From Mytilus galloprovincialis (taxonomy: Eukaryota > Mollusca > Bivalvia > Mytilida > Mytilidae): DNA of 64,000 bases. Under the pieces are notes generated by a model that ran no database searches, was not told where the DNA came from, and saw only the letters and a program-made list of their open reading frames with translations. Below are positions 22,339-35,103 of this stretch, one piece after another. Where the stretch lies: positions 3,291,001 to 3,355,000 of the forward strand of contig NC_134838.1 in NCBI RefSeq assembly GCF_965363235.1, read 5' to 3'. How positions within the stretch are numbered: the first letter of the stretch is position 1; each line of letters opens with the position of its first letter. The translations under genes and the position numbers were made by a program.

Positions 22339-22671
22339 GCTTGATAGTTAGAGTTACATTTTCCGTATTTAACTATAGAATACGATTATTCTCCATACGT
22401 GGCAAAGGAGTTTACCTGCCAAGATACATATTCGAAATTCTAAGTTGACTAGAAATTCACCTTACATTGGTCGAGATCAAACTATATAAAAACAACAAAA
22501 ATTCAAACGATAGCTGTTGTATTGGTGCATGTATTTTTCTCCTACTGAATTCTGTTTTATGCATTCTAATTGACGTTCGAATTAGCGGTGTATTTTCTTT
22601 GAATATCCCATCGACTGGTATTGAAAACAGTTTTGAGATTCGCCACGCATTGACAATATGAGGCAAAAATT

Positions 22672-22743
22672 GGGCTCGTCCGGGATTCGAACCCGGGACC
22701 TCTCGCACCCTAAGCGAGAATCATACCCCTAGACCAACGAGCC
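22672..22743 (-). tRNA. tRNA-Pro(AGG), unit 16
   Basis: As unit 1. Confidence 0.95.
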
Positions 22744-23073
22744 TGTATAGCTGACTTATGTTTAAATAATAGTTATAAAATTCAGAAATGACATCGCTTG
22801 TTGCTATTTTCGTGTTGCCTTGGGTTATACGTTTGGCCTCTCTTGCTTTGTTACCTTTGAAATCAGGACGGTAAGTTATTAAAAGTCACCTGCTATAAAG
22901 AACTTTGTCTAAAGTGCTTAGCGTAGACGATTTCAAAGATTTTTATAAGAAGTGATATGTTCAATTTAACATGAACGACATGCGTCGGCTGCAAAAGAAC
23001 ACCGAATGAGTAATATCTCTAGGCACTATAATAAGCACAGTTCACGATGATCCGGATTACCCAAAAATTAATA

Positions 23074-23146
23074 TGTTTCCGCTGGGGCTCGAACCCAGGA
23101 CCTTCCGCGTGTGAAGCGGACGTGATTACCACTACACTACGGAAAC
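23074..23146 (-). tRNA. tRNA-Val(CAC), unit 17
   Basis: As unit 1; A13 run upstream at 23477-23489. Confidence 0.95.
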
Positions 23147-23685
23147 AGTTGAAGTTAGTGCGAAGTTTTCCATATTTCAAGCAACGTCCGATTAAAAACT
23201 GGTGCAATCAAGATGAATAACACCCGTTCCCGCATGAAAACAGGTGCGTTTTCGTGTTAATTTCCATAATTCTCTTGGCATGGGATGGGGTTCACCTTTC
23301 TTCTGCACAATCAATTGAAAAGCAGATATTCCTAGCTCTGCCGTCTATATATATGCGTATTCTTCTTATACGCCAGCTAAATCCGATATCGACATTTCCT
23401 TCATTGCACAACTTGATGGTGATTATCAAGGTAAGTTGTTTTGCAGCGTGCACAAACCAAAATATAACATTCTTCGAAAAAAAAAAAAAGTCAAAATCAT
23501 CGGAATACAAATGTATGTACCAGAATATCAACTCCTCTTTTCTCTCCGTTTGACCACTATTGCTCATCAGTGACGGGAAAACATGCTGAGCAATTTCTGA
23601 GCCAGACTGCTTTGAATGTCAATGGCAGATACAAAAGTATAATTTCATTGAATCCAAACGCCTATAAACCGTTCCAAAAATTAAC

Positions 23686-23757
23686 GGGCTCGTCCGGGAT
23701 TCGAACCCGGGACCTCTCGCACCCAAAGCGAAAATCATACCCCTAGACCAACGAGCC
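23686..23757 (-). tRNA. tRNA-Pro(TGG), unit 17, C27U variant with internal TTTT
   Basis: The changed base is at 23732; otherwise the same as the unit 14 variant, including the linked A13 run. Confidence 0.92.
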
Positions 23758-24090
23758 GCTTGATAGTTAGAGTTACATTTTCCGTATTTAACTATAGAAT
23801 ACGATTATTCTCCATACGTGGCAAAGGAGTTTACCTGCCAAGATACATATTCGAAATTCTAAGTTGACTAGAAATTCACCTTACATTGGTCGAGATCAAA
23901 CTATATAAAAACAACAAAAATTCAAACGATAGCTGTTGTATTGGTGCATGTATTTTTCTCCTACTGAATTCTGTTTTATGCATTCTAATTGACGTTCGAA
24001 TTAGCGGTGTATTTTCTTTGAATATCCCATCGACTGGTATTGAAAACAGTTTTGAGATTCGCCACGCATTGACAATATGAGGCAAAAATT

Positions 24091-24162
24091 GGGCTCGTCC
24101 GGGATTCGAACCCGGGACCTCTCGCACCCTAAGCGAGAATCATACCCCTAGACCAACGAGCC
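24091..24162 (-). tRNA. tRNA-Pro(AGG), unit 17
   Basis: As unit 1. Confidence 0.95.
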
Positions 24163-24492
24163 TGTATAGCTGACTTATGTTTAAATAATAGTTATAAAAT
24201 TCAGAAATGACATCGCTTGTTGCTATTTTCGTGTTGCCTTGGGTTATACGTTTGGCCTCTCTTGCTTTGTTACCTTTGAAATCAGGACGGTAAGTTATTA
24301 AAAGTCACCTGCTATAAAGAACTTTGTCTAAAGTGCTTAGCGTAGACGATTTCAAAGATTTTTATAAGAAGTGATATGTTCAATTTAACATGAACGACAT
24401 GCGTCGGCTGCAAAAGAACACCGAATGAGTAATATCTCTAGGCACTATAATAAGCACAGTTCACGATGATCCGGATTACCCAAAAATTAATA

Positions 24493-24565
24493 TGTTTCCG
24501 CTGGGGCTCGAACCCAGGACCTTCCGCGTGTGAAGCGGACGTGATTACCACTACACTACGGAAAC
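24493..24565 (-). tRNA. tRNA-Val(CAC), unit 18
   Basis: As unit 1; A13 run upstream at 24896-24908. Confidence 0.95.
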
Positions 24566-25104
24566 AGTTGAAGTTAGTGCGAAGTTTTCCATATTTCAAG
24601 CAACGTCCGATTAAAAACTGGTGCAATCAAGATGAATAACACCCGTTCCCGCATGAAAACAGGTGCGTTTTCGTGTTAATTTCCATAATTCTCTTGGCAT
24701 GGGATGGGGTTCACCTTTCTTCTGCACAATCAATTGAAAAGCAGATATTCCTAGCTCTGCCGTCTATATATATGCGTATTCTTCTTATACGCCAGCTAAA
24801 TCCGATATCGACATTTCCTTCATTGCACAACTTGATGGTGATTATCAAGGTAAGTTGTTTTGCAGCGTGCACAAACCAAAATATAACATTCTTCGAAAAA
24901 AAAAAAAAGTCAAAATCATCGGAATACAAATGTATGTACCAGAATATCAACTCCTCTTTTCTCTCCGTTTGACCACTATTGCTCATCAGTGACGGGAAAA
25001 CATGCTGAGCAATTTCTGAGCCAGACTGCTTTGAATGTCAATGGCAGATACAAAAGTATAATTTCATTGAATCCAAACGCCTATAAACCGTTCCAAAAAT
25101 TAAC

Positions 25105-25176
25105 GGGCTCGTCCGGGATTCGAACCCGGGACCTCTCGCACCCAAAGCGAAAATCATACCCCTAGACCAACGAGCC
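25105..25176 (-). tRNA. tRNA-Pro(TGG), unit 18, C27U variant with internal TTTT
   Basis: The changed base is at 25151; same linked pair of changes as unit 14. Confidence 0.92.
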
Positions 25177-25509
25177 GCTTGATAGTTAGAGTTACATTTT
25201 CCGTATTTAACTATAGAATACGATTATTCTCCATACGTGGCAAAGGAGTTTACCTGCCAAGATACATATTCGAAATTCTAAGTTGACTAGAAATTCACCT
25301 TACATTGGTCGAGATCAAACTATATAAAAACAACAAAAATTCAAACGATAGCTGTTGTATTGGTGCATGTATTTTTCTCCTACTGAATTCTGTTTTATGC
25401 ATTCTAATTGACGTTCGAATTAGCGGTGTATTTTCTTTGAATATCCCATCGACTGGTATTGAAAACAGTTTTGAGATTCGCCACGCATTGACAATATGAG
25501 GCAAAAATT

Positions 25510-25581
25510 GGGCTCGTCCGGGATTCGAACCCGGGACCTCTCGCACCCTAAGCGAGAATCATACCCCTAGACCAACGAGCC
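25510..25581 (-). tRNA. tRNA-Pro(AGG), unit 18
   Basis: As unit 1. Confidence 0.95.
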
Positions 25582-25911
25582 TGTATAGCTGACTTATGTT
25601 TAAATAATAGTTATAAAATTCAGAAATGACATCGCTTGTTGCTATTTTCGTGTTGCCTTGGGTTATACGTTTGGCCTCTCTTGCTTTGTTACCTTTGAAA
25701 TCAGGACGGTAAGTTATTAAAAGTCACCTGCTATAAAGAACTTTGTCTAAAGTGCTTAGCGTAGACGATTTCAAAGATTTTTATAAGAAGTGATATGTTC
25801 AATTTAACATGAACGACATGCGTCGGCTGCAAAAGAACACCGAATGAGTAATATCTCTAGGCACTATAATAAGCACAGTTCACGATGATCCGGATTACCC
25901 AAAAATTAATA

Positions 25912-25984
25912 TGTTTCCGCTGGGGCTCGAACCCAGGACCTTCCGCGTGTGAAGCGGACGTGATTACCACTACACTACGGAAAC
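25912..25984 (-). tRNA. tRNA-Val(CAC), unit 19
   Basis: As unit 1; A13 run upstream at 26315-26327. Confidence 0.95.
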
Positions 25985-26523
25985 AGTTGAAGTTAGTGCG
26001 AAGTTTTCCATATTTCAAGCAACGTCCGATTAAAAACTGGTGCAATCAAGATGAATAACACCCGTTCCCGCATGAAAACAGGTGCGTTTTCGTGTTAATT
26101 TCCATAATTCTCTTGGCATGGGATGGGGTTCACCTTTCTTCTGCACAATCAATTGAAAAGCAGATATTCCTAGCTCTGCCGTCTATATATATGCGTATTC
26201 TTCTTATACGCCAGCTAAATCCGATATCGACATTTCCTTCATTGCACAACTTGATGGTGATTATCAAGGTAAGTTGTTTTGCAGCGTGCACAAACCAAAA
26301 TATAACATTCTTCGAAAAAAAAAAAAAGTCAAAATCATCGGAATACAAATGTATGTACCAGAATATCAACTCCTCTTTTCTCTCCGTTTGACCACTATTG
26401 CTCATCAGTGACGGGAAAACATGCTGAGCAATTTCTGAGCCAGACTGCTTTGAATGTCAATGGCAGATACAAAAGTATAATTTCATTGAATCCAAACGCC
26501 TATAAACCGTTCCAAAAATTAAC

Positions 26524-26595
26524 GGGCTCGTCCGGGATTCGAACCCGGGACCTCTCGCACCCAAAGCGAAAATCATACCCCTAGACCAACGAGCC
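26524..26595 (-). tRNA. tRNA-Pro(TGG), unit 19, C27U variant with internal TTTT
   Basis: The changed base is at 26570; same linked pair as unit 14. This unit also has a private C-to-A change at 26651, 56 bp upstream of the gene, so it can be told apart from units 17 and 18. Confidence 0.92.
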
Positions 26596-26928
26596 GCTTG
26601 ATAGTTAGAGTTACATTTTCCGTATTTAACTATAGAATACGATTATTCTCAATACGTGGCAAAGGAGTTTACCTGCCAAGATACATATTCGAAATTCTAA
26701 GTTGACTAGAAATTCACCTTACATTGGTCGAGATCAAACTATATAAAAACAACAAAAATTCAAACGATAGCTGTTGTATTGGTGCATGTATTTTTCTCCT
26801 ACTGAATTCTGTTTTATGCATTCTAATTGACGTTCGAATTAGCGGTGTATTTTCTTTGAATATCCCATCGACTGGTATTGAAAACAGTTTTGAGATTCGC
26901 CACGCATTGACAATATGAGGCAAAAATT

Positions 26929-27000
26929 GGGCTCGTCCGGGATTCGAACCCGGGACCTCTCGCACCCTAAGCGAGAATCATACCCCTAGACCAACGAGCC
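26929..27000 (-). tRNA. tRNA-Pro(AGG), unit 19
   Basis: As unit 1. Confidence 0.95.
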
Positions 27001-27330
27001 TGTATAGCTGACTTATGTTTAAATAATAGTTATAAAATTCAGAAATGACATCGCTTGTTGCTATTTTCGTGTTGCCTTGGGTTATACGTTTGGCCTCTCT
27101 TGCTTTGTTACCTTTGAAATCAGGACGGTAAGTTATTAAAAGTCACCTGCTATAAAGAACTTTGTCTAAAGTGCTTAGCGTAGACGATTTCAAAGATTTT
27201 TATAAGAAGTGATATGTTCAATTTAACATGAACGACATGCGTCGGCTGCAAAAGAACACCGAATGAGTAATATCTCTAGGCACTATAATAAGCACAGTTC
27301 ACGATGATCCGGATTACCCAAAAATTAATA

Positions 27331-27403
27331 TGTTTCCGCTGGGGCTCGAACCCAGGACCTTCCGCGTGTGAAGCGGACGTGATTACCACTACACTACGGA
27401 AAC
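27331..27403 (-). tRNA. tRNA-Val(CAC), unit 20
   Basis: As unit 1. Confidence 0.95.
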
Positions 27404-27941
27404 AGTTGAAGTTAGTGCGAAGTTTTCCATATTTCAAGCAACGTCCGATTAAAAACTGGTGCAATCAAGATGAATAACACCCGTTCCCGCATGAAAACAG
27501 GTGCGTTTTCGTGTTAATTTCCATAATTCTCTTGGCATGGGATGGGGTTCACCTTTCTTCTGCACAATCAATTGAAAAGCAGATATTCCTAGCTCTGCCG
27601 TCTATATATATGCGTATTCTTCTTATACGCCAGCTAAATCCGATATCGACATTTCCTTCATTGCACAACTTGATGGTGATTATCAAGGTAAGTTGTTTTG
27701 CAGCGTGCACAAACCAAAATATAACATTCTTCGAAAAAAAAAAAAGTCAAAATCATCGGAATACAAATGTATGTACCAGAATATCAACTCCTCTTTTCTC
27801 TCCGTTTGACCACTATTGCTCATCAGTGACGGGAAAACATGCTGAGCAATTTCTGAGCCAGACTGCTTTGAATGTCAATGGCAGATACAAAAGTATAATT
27901 TCATTGAATCCAAACGCCTATAAACCGTTCCAAAAATTAAC

Positions 27942-28013
27942 GGGCTCGTCCGGGATTCGAACCCGGGACCTCTCGCACCCAAAGCGAGAATCATACCCCT
28001 AGACCAACGAGCC
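27942..28013 (-). tRNA. tRNA-Pro(TGG), unit 20
   Basis: As unit 1; the variant block has ended. Confidence 0.95.
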
Positions 28014-28346
28014 GCTTGATAGTTAGAGTTACATTTTCCGTATTTAACTATAGAATACGATTATTCTCCATACGTGGCAAAGGAGTTTACCTGCCAAGAT
28101 ACATATTCGAAATTCTAAGTTGACTAGAAATTCACCTTACATTGGTCGAGATCAAACTATATAAAAACAACAAAAATTCAAACGATAGCTGTTGTATTGG
28201 TGCATGTATTTTTCTCCTACTGAATTCTGTTTTATGCATTCTAATTGACGTTCGAATTAGCGGTGTATTTTCTTTGAATATCCCATCGACTGGTATTGAA
28301 AACAGTTTTGAGATTCGCCACGCATTGACAATATGAGGCAAAAATT

Positions 28347-28418
28347 GGGCTCGTCCGGGATTCGAACCCGGGACCTCTCGCACCCTAAGCGAGAATCATA
28401 CCCCTAGACCAACGAGCC
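28347..28418 (-). tRNA. tRNA-Pro(AGG), unit 20
   Basis: As unit 1. Confidence 0.95.
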
Positions 28419-28748
28419 TGTATAGCTGACTTATGTTTAAATAATAGTTATAAAATTCAGAAATGACATCGCTTGTTGCTATTTTCGTGTTGCCTTGGGT
28501 TATACGTTTGGCCTCTCTTGCTTTGTTACCTTTGAAATCAGGACGGTAAGTTATTAAAAGTCACCTGCTATAAAGAACTTTGTCTAAAGTGCTTAGCGTA
28601 GACGATTTCAAAGATTTTTATAAGAAGTGATATGTTCAATTTAACATGAACGACATGCGTCGGCTGCAAAAGAACACCGAATGAGTAATATCTCTAGGCA
28701 CTATAATAAGCACAGTTCACGATGATCCGGATTACCCAAAAATTAATA

Positions 28749-28821
28749 TGTTTCCGCTGGGGCTCGAACCCAGGACCTTCCGCGTGTGAAGCGGACGTGA
28801 TTACCACTACACTACGGAAAC
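28749..28821 (-). tRNA. tRNA-Val(CAC), unit 21
   Basis: As unit 1. Confidence 0.95.
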
Positions 28822-29359
28822 AGTTGAAGTTAGTGCGAAGTTTTCCATATTTCAAGCAACGTCCGATTAAAAACTGGTGCAATCAAGATGAATAACACCC
28901 GTTCCCGCATGAAAACAGGTGCGTTTTCGTGTTAATTTCCATAATTCTCTTGGCATGGGATGGGGTTCACCTTTCTTCTGCACAATCAATTGAAAAGCAG
29001 ATATTCCTAGCTCTGCCGTCTATATATATGCGTATTCTTCTTATACGCCAGCTAAATCCGATATCGACATTTCCTTCATTGCACAACTTGATGGTGATTA
29101 TCAAGGTAAGTTGTTTTGCAGCGTGCACAAACCAAAATATAACATTCTTCGAAAAAAAAAAAAGTCAAAATCATCGGAATACAAATGTATGTACCAGAAT
29201 ATCAACTCCTCTTTTCTCTCCGTTTGACCACTATTGCTCATCAGTGACGGGAAAACATGCTGAGCAATTTCTGAGCCAGACTGCTTTGAATGTCAATGGC
29301 AGATACAAAAGTATAATTTCATTGAATCCAAACGCCTATAAACCGTTCCAAAAATTAAC

Positions 29360-29431
29360 GGGCTCGTCCGGGATTCGAACCCGGGACCTCTCGCACCCAA
29401 AGCGAGAATCATACCCCTAGACCAACGAGCC
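29360..29431 (-). tRNA. tRNA-Pro(TGG), unit 21
   Basis: As unit 1. Confidence 0.95.
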
Positions 29432-29764
29432 GCTTGATAGTTAGAGTTACATTTTCCGTATTTAACTATAGAATACGATTATTCTCCATACGTGGCAAAG
29501 GAGTTTACCTGCCAAGATACATATTCGAAATTCTAAGTTGACTAGAAATTCACCTTACATTGGTCGAGATCAAACTATATAAAAACAACAAAAATTCAAA
29601 CGATAGCTGTTGTATTGGTGCATGTATTTTTCTCCTACTGAATTCTGTTTTATGCATTCTAATTGACGTTCGAATTAGCGGTGTATTTTCTTTGAATATC
29701 CCATCGACTGGTATTGAAAACAGTTTTGAGATTCGCCACGCATTGACAATATGAGGCAAAAATT

Positions 29765-29836
29765 GGGCTCGTCCGGGATTCGAACCCGGGACCTCTCGCA
29801 CCCTAAGCGAGAATCATACCCCTAGACCAACGAGCC
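29765..29836 (-). tRNA. tRNA-Pro(AGG), unit 21
   Basis: As unit 1. Confidence 0.95.
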
Positions 29837-30166
29837 TGTATAGCTGACTTATGTTTAAATAATAGTTATAAAATTCAGAAATGACATCGCTTGTTGCTAT
29901 TTTCGTGTTGCCTTGGGTTATACGTTTGGCCTCTCTTGCTTTGTTACCTTTGAAATCAGGACGGTAAGTTATTAAAAGTCACCTGCTATAAAGAACTTTG
30001 TCTAAAGTGCTTAGCGTAGACGATTTCAAAGATTTTTATAAGAAGTGATATGTTCAATTTAACATGAACGACATGCGTCGGCTGCAAAAGAACACCGAAT
30101 GAGTAATATCTCTAGGCACTATAATAAGCACAGTTCACGATGATCCGGATTACCCAAAAATTAATA

Positions 30167-30239
30167 TGTTTCCGCTGGGGCTCGAACCCAGGACCTTCCG
30201 CGTGTGAAGCGGACGTGATTACCACTACACTACGGAAAC
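30167..30239 (-). tRNA. tRNA-Val(CAC), unit 22
   Basis: As unit 1. Confidence 0.95.
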
Positions 30240-30777
30240 AGTTGAAGTTAGTGCGAAGTTTTCCATATTTCAAGCAACGTCCGATTAAAAACTGGTGCAA
30301 TCAAGATGAATAACACCCGTTCCCGCATGAAAACAGGTGCGTTTTCGTGTTAATTTCCATAATTCTCTTGGCATGGGATGGGGTTCACCTTTCTTCTGCA
30401 CAATCAATTGAAAAGCAGATATTCCTAGCTCTGCCGTCTATATATATGCGTATTCTTCTTATACGCCAGCTAAATCCGATATCGACATTTCCTTCATTGC
30501 ACAACTTGATGGTGATTATCAAGGTAAGTTGTTTTGCAGCGTGCACAAACCAAAATATAACATTCTTCGAAAAAAAAAAAAGTCAAAATCATCGGAATAC
30601 AAATGTATGTACCAGAATATCAACTCCTCTTTTCTCTCCGTTTGACCACTATTGCTCATCAGTGACGGGAAAACATGCTGAGCAATTTCTGAGCCAGACT
30701 GCTTTGAATGTCAATGGCAGATACAAAAGTATAATTTCATTGAATCCAAACGCCTATAAACCGTTCCAAAAATTAAC

Positions 30778-30849
30778 GGGCTCGTCCGGGATTCGAACCC
30801 GGGACCTCTCGCACCCAAAGCGAGAATCATACCCCTAGACCAACGAGCC
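30778..30849 (-). tRNA. tRNA-Pro(TGG), unit 22
   Basis: As unit 1. Confidence 0.95.
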
Positions 30850-31182
30850 GCTTGATAGTTAGAGTTACATTTTCCGTATTTAACTATAGAATACGATTAT
30901 TCTCCATACGTGGCAAAGGAGTTTACCTGCCAAGATACATATTCGAAATTCTAAGTTGACTAGAAATTCACCTTACATTGGTCGAGATCAAACTATATAA
31001 AAACAACAAAAATTCAAACGATAGCTGTTGTATTGGTGCATGTATTTTTCTCCTACTGAATTCTGTTTTATGCATTCTAATTGACGTTCGAATTAGCGGT
31101 GTATTTTCTTTGAATATCCCATCGACTGGTATTGAAAACAGTTTTGAGATTCGCCACGCATTGACAATATGAGGCAAAAATT

Positions 31183-31254
31183 GGGCTCGTCCGGGATTCG
31201 AACCCGGGACCTCTCGCACCCTAAGCGAGAATCATACCCCTAGACCAACGAGCC
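31183..31254 (-). tRNA. tRNA-Pro(AGG), unit 22
   Basis: As unit 1. Confidence 0.95.
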
Positions 31255-31584
31255 TGTATAGCTGACTTATGTTTAAATAATAGTTATAAAATTCAGAAAT
31301 GACATCGCTTGTTGCTATTTTCGTGTTGCCTTGGGTTATACGTTTGGCCTCTCTTGCTTTGTTACCTTTGAAATCAGGACGGTAAGTTATTAAAAGTCAC
31401 CTGCTATAAAGAACTTTGTCTAAAGTGCTTAGCGTAGACGATTTCAAAGATTTTTATAAGAAGTGATATGTTCAATTTAACATGAACGACATGCGTCGGC
31501 TGCAAAAGAACACCGAATGAGTAATATCTCTAGGCACTATAATAAGCACAGTTCACGATGATCCGGATTACCCAAAAATTAATA

Positions 31585-31657
31585 TGTTTCCGCTGGGGCT
31601 CGAACCCAGGACCTTCCGCGTGTGAAGCGGACGTGATTACCACTACACTACGGAAAC
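31585..31657 (-). tRNA. tRNA-Val(CAC), unit 23
   Basis: As unit 1. Confidence 0.95.
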
Positions 31658-32195
31658 AGTTGAAGTTAGTGCGAAGTTTTCCATATTTCAAGCAACGTCC
31701 GATTAAAAACTGGTGCAATCAAGATGAATAACACCCGTTCCCGCATGAAAACAGGTGCGTTTTCGTGTTAATTTCCATAATTCTCTTGGCATGGGATGGG
31801 GTTCACCTTTCTTCTGCACAATCAATTGAAAAGCAGATATTCCTAGCTCTGCCGTCTATATATATGCGTATTCTTCTTATACGCCAGCTAAATCCGATAT
31901 CGACATTTCCTTCATTGCACAACTTGATGGTGATTATCAAGGTAAGTTGTTTTGCAGCGTGCACAAACCAAAATATAACATTCTTCGAAAAAAAAAAAAG
32001 TCAAAATCATCGGAATACAAATGTATGTACCAGAATATCAACTCCTCTTTTCTCTCCGTTTGACCACTATTGCTCATCAGTGACGGGAAAACATGCTGAG
32101 CAATTTCTGAGCCAGACTGCTTTGAATGTCAATGGCAGATACAAAAGTATAATTTCATTGAATCCAAACGCCTATAAACCGTTCCAAAAATTAAC

Positions 32196-32267
32196 GGGCT
32201 CGTCCGGGATTCGAACCCGGGACCTCTCGCACCCAAAGCGAGAATCATACCCCTAGACCAACGAGCC
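32196..32267 (-). tRNA. tRNA-Pro(TGG), unit 23
   Basis: As unit 1. Confidence 0.95.
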
Positions 32268-32600
32268 GCTTGATAGTTAGAGTTACATTTTCCGTATTTA
32301 ACTATAGAATACGATTATTCTCCATACGTGGCAAAGGAGTTTACCTGCCAAGATACATATTCGAAATTCTAAGTTGACTAGAAATTCACCTTACATTGGT
32401 CGAGATCAAACTATATAAAAACAACAAAAATTCAAACGATAGCTGTTGTATTGGTGCATGTATTTTTCTCCTACTGAATTCTGTTTTATGCATTCTAATT
32501 GACGTTCGAATTAGCGGTGTATTTTCTTTGAATATCCCATCGACTGGTATTGAAAACAGTTTTGAGATTCGCCACGCATTGACAATATGAGGCAAAAATT

Positions 32601-32672
32601 GGGCTCGTCCGGGATTCGAACCCGGGACCTCTCGCACCCTAAGCGAGAATCATACCCCTAGACCAACGAGCC
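32601..32672 (-). tRNA. tRNA-Pro(AGG), unit 23
   Basis: As unit 1. Confidence 0.95.
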
Positions 32673-33002
32673 TGTATAGCTGACTTATGTTTAAATAATA
32701 GTTATAAAATTCAGAAATGACATCGCTTGTTGCTATTTTCGTGTTGCCTTGGGTTATACGTTTGGCCTCTCTTGCTTTGTTACCTTTGAAATCAGGACGG
32801 TAAGTTATTAAAAGTCACCTGCTATAAAGAACTTTGTCTAAAGTGCTTAGCGTAGACGATTTCAAAGATTTTTATAAGAAGTGATATGTTCAATTTAACA
32901 TGAACGACATGCGTCGGCTGCAAAAGAACACCGAATGAGTAATATCTCTAGGCACTATAATAAGCACAGTTCACGATGATCCGGATTACCCAAAAATTAA
33001 TA

Positions 33003-33075
33003 TGTTTCCGCTGGGGCTCGAACCCAGGACCTTCCGCGTGTGAAGCGGACGTGATTACCACTACACTACGGAAAC
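33003..33075 (-). tRNA. tRNA-Val(CAC), unit 24
   Basis: As unit 1. Confidence 0.95.
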
Positions 33076-33613
33076 AGTTGAAGTTAGTGCGAAGTTTTCC
33101 ATATTTCAAGCAACGTCCGATTAAAAACTGGTGCAATCAAGATGAATAACACCCGTTCCCGCATGAAAACAGGTGCGTTTTCGTGTTAATTTCCATAATT
33201 CTCTTGGCATGGGATGGGGTTCACCTTTCTTCTGCACAATCAATTGAAAAGCAGATATTCCTAGCTCTGCCGTCTATATATATGCGTATTCTTCTTATAC
33301 GCCAGCTAAATCCGATATCGACATTTCCTTCATTGCACAACTTGATGGTGATTATCAAGGTAAGTTGTTTTGCAGCGTGCACAAACCAAAATATAACATT
33401 CTTCGAAAAAAAAAAAAGTCAAAATCATCGGAATACAAATGTATGTACCAGAATATCAACTCCTCTTTTCTCTCCGTTTGACCACTATTGCTCATCAGTG
33501 ACGGGAAAACATGCTGAGCAATTTCTGAGCCAGACTGCTTTGAATGTCAATGGCAGATACAAAAGTATAATTTCATTGAATCCAAACGCCTATAAACCGT
33601 TCCAAAAATTAAC

Positions 33614-33685
33614 GGGCTCGTCCGGGATTCGAACCCGGGACCTCTCGCACCCAAAGCGAGAATCATACCCCTAGACCAACGAGCC
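33614..33685 (-). tRNA. tRNA-Pro(TGG), unit 24
   Basis: As unit 1. Confidence 0.95.
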
Positions 33686-34018
33686 GCTTGATAGTTAGAG
33701 TTACATTTTCCGTATTTAACTATAGAATACGATTATTCTCCATACGTGGCAAAGGAGTTTACCTGCCAAGATACATATTCGAAATTCTAAGTTGACTAGA
33801 AATTCACCTTACATTGGTCGAGATCAAACTATATAAAAACAACAAAAATTCAAACGATAGCTGTTGTATTGGTGCATGTATTTTTCTCCTACTGAATTCT
33901 GTTTTATGCATTCTAATTGACGTTCGAATTAGCGGTGTATTTTCTTTGAATATCCCATCGACTGGTATTGAAAACAGTTTTGAGATTCGCCACGCATTGA
34001 CAATATGAGGCAAAAATT

Positions 34019-34090
34019 GGGCTCGTCCGGGATTCGAACCCGGGACCTCTCGCACCCTAAGCGAGAATCATACCCCTAGACCAACGAGCC
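34019..34090 (-). tRNA. tRNA-Pro(AGG), unit 24
   Basis: As unit 1. Confidence 0.95.
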
Positions 34091-34420
34091 TGTATAGCTG
34101 ACTTATGTTTAAATAATAGTTATAAAATTCAGAAATGACATCGCTTGTTGCTATTTTCGTGTTGCCTTGGGTTATACGTTTGGCCTCTCTTGCTTTGTTA
34201 CCTTTGAAATCAGGACGGTAAGTTATTAAAAGTCACCTGCTATAAAGAACTTTGTCTAAAGTGCTTAGCGTAGACGATTTCAAAGATTTTTATAAGAAGT
34301 GATATGTTCAATTTAACATGAACGACATGCGTCGGCTGCAAAAGAACACCGAATGAGTAATATCTCTAGGCACTATAATAAGCACAGTTCACGATGATCC
34401 GGATTACCCAAAAATTAATA

Positions 34421-34493
34421 TGTTTCCGCTGGGGCTCGAACCCAGGACCTTCCGCGTGTGAAGCGGACGTGATTACCACTACACTACGGAAAC
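34421..34493 (-). tRNA. tRNA-Val(CAC), unit 25
   Basis: As unit 1. Confidence 0.95.
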
Positions 34494-35031
34494 AGTTGAA
34501 GTTAGTGCGAAGTTTTCCATATTTCAAGCAACGTCCGATTAAAAACTGGTGCAATCAAGATGAATAACACCCGTTCCCGCATGAAAACAGGTGCGTTTTC
34601 GTGTTAATTTCCATAATTCTCTTGGCATGGGATGGGGTTCACCTTTCTTCTGCACAATCAATTGAAAAGCAGATATTCCTAGCTCTGCCGTCTATATATA
34701 TGCGTATTCTTCTTATACGCCAGCTAAATCCGATATCGACATTTCCTTCATTGCACAACTTGATGGTGATTATCAAGGTAAGTTGTTTTGCAGCGTGCAC
34801 AAACCAAAATATAACATTCTTCGAAAAAAAAAAAAGTCAAAATCATCGGAATACAAATGTATGTACCAGAATATCAACTCCTCTTTTCTCTCCGTTTGAC
34901 CACTATTGCTCATCAGTGACGGGAAAACATGCTGAGCAATTTCTGAGCCAGACTGCTTTGAATGTCAATGGCAGATACAAAAGTATAATTTCATTGAATC
35001 CAAACGCCTATAAACCGTTCCAAAAATTAAC

Positions 35032-35103
35032 GGGCTCGTCCGGGATTCGAACCCGGGACCTCTCGCACCCAAAGCGAGAATCATACCCCTAGACCAACGA
35101 GCC
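35032..35103 (-). tRNA. tRNA-Pro(TGG), unit 25
   Basis: As unit 1. Confidence 0.95.
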
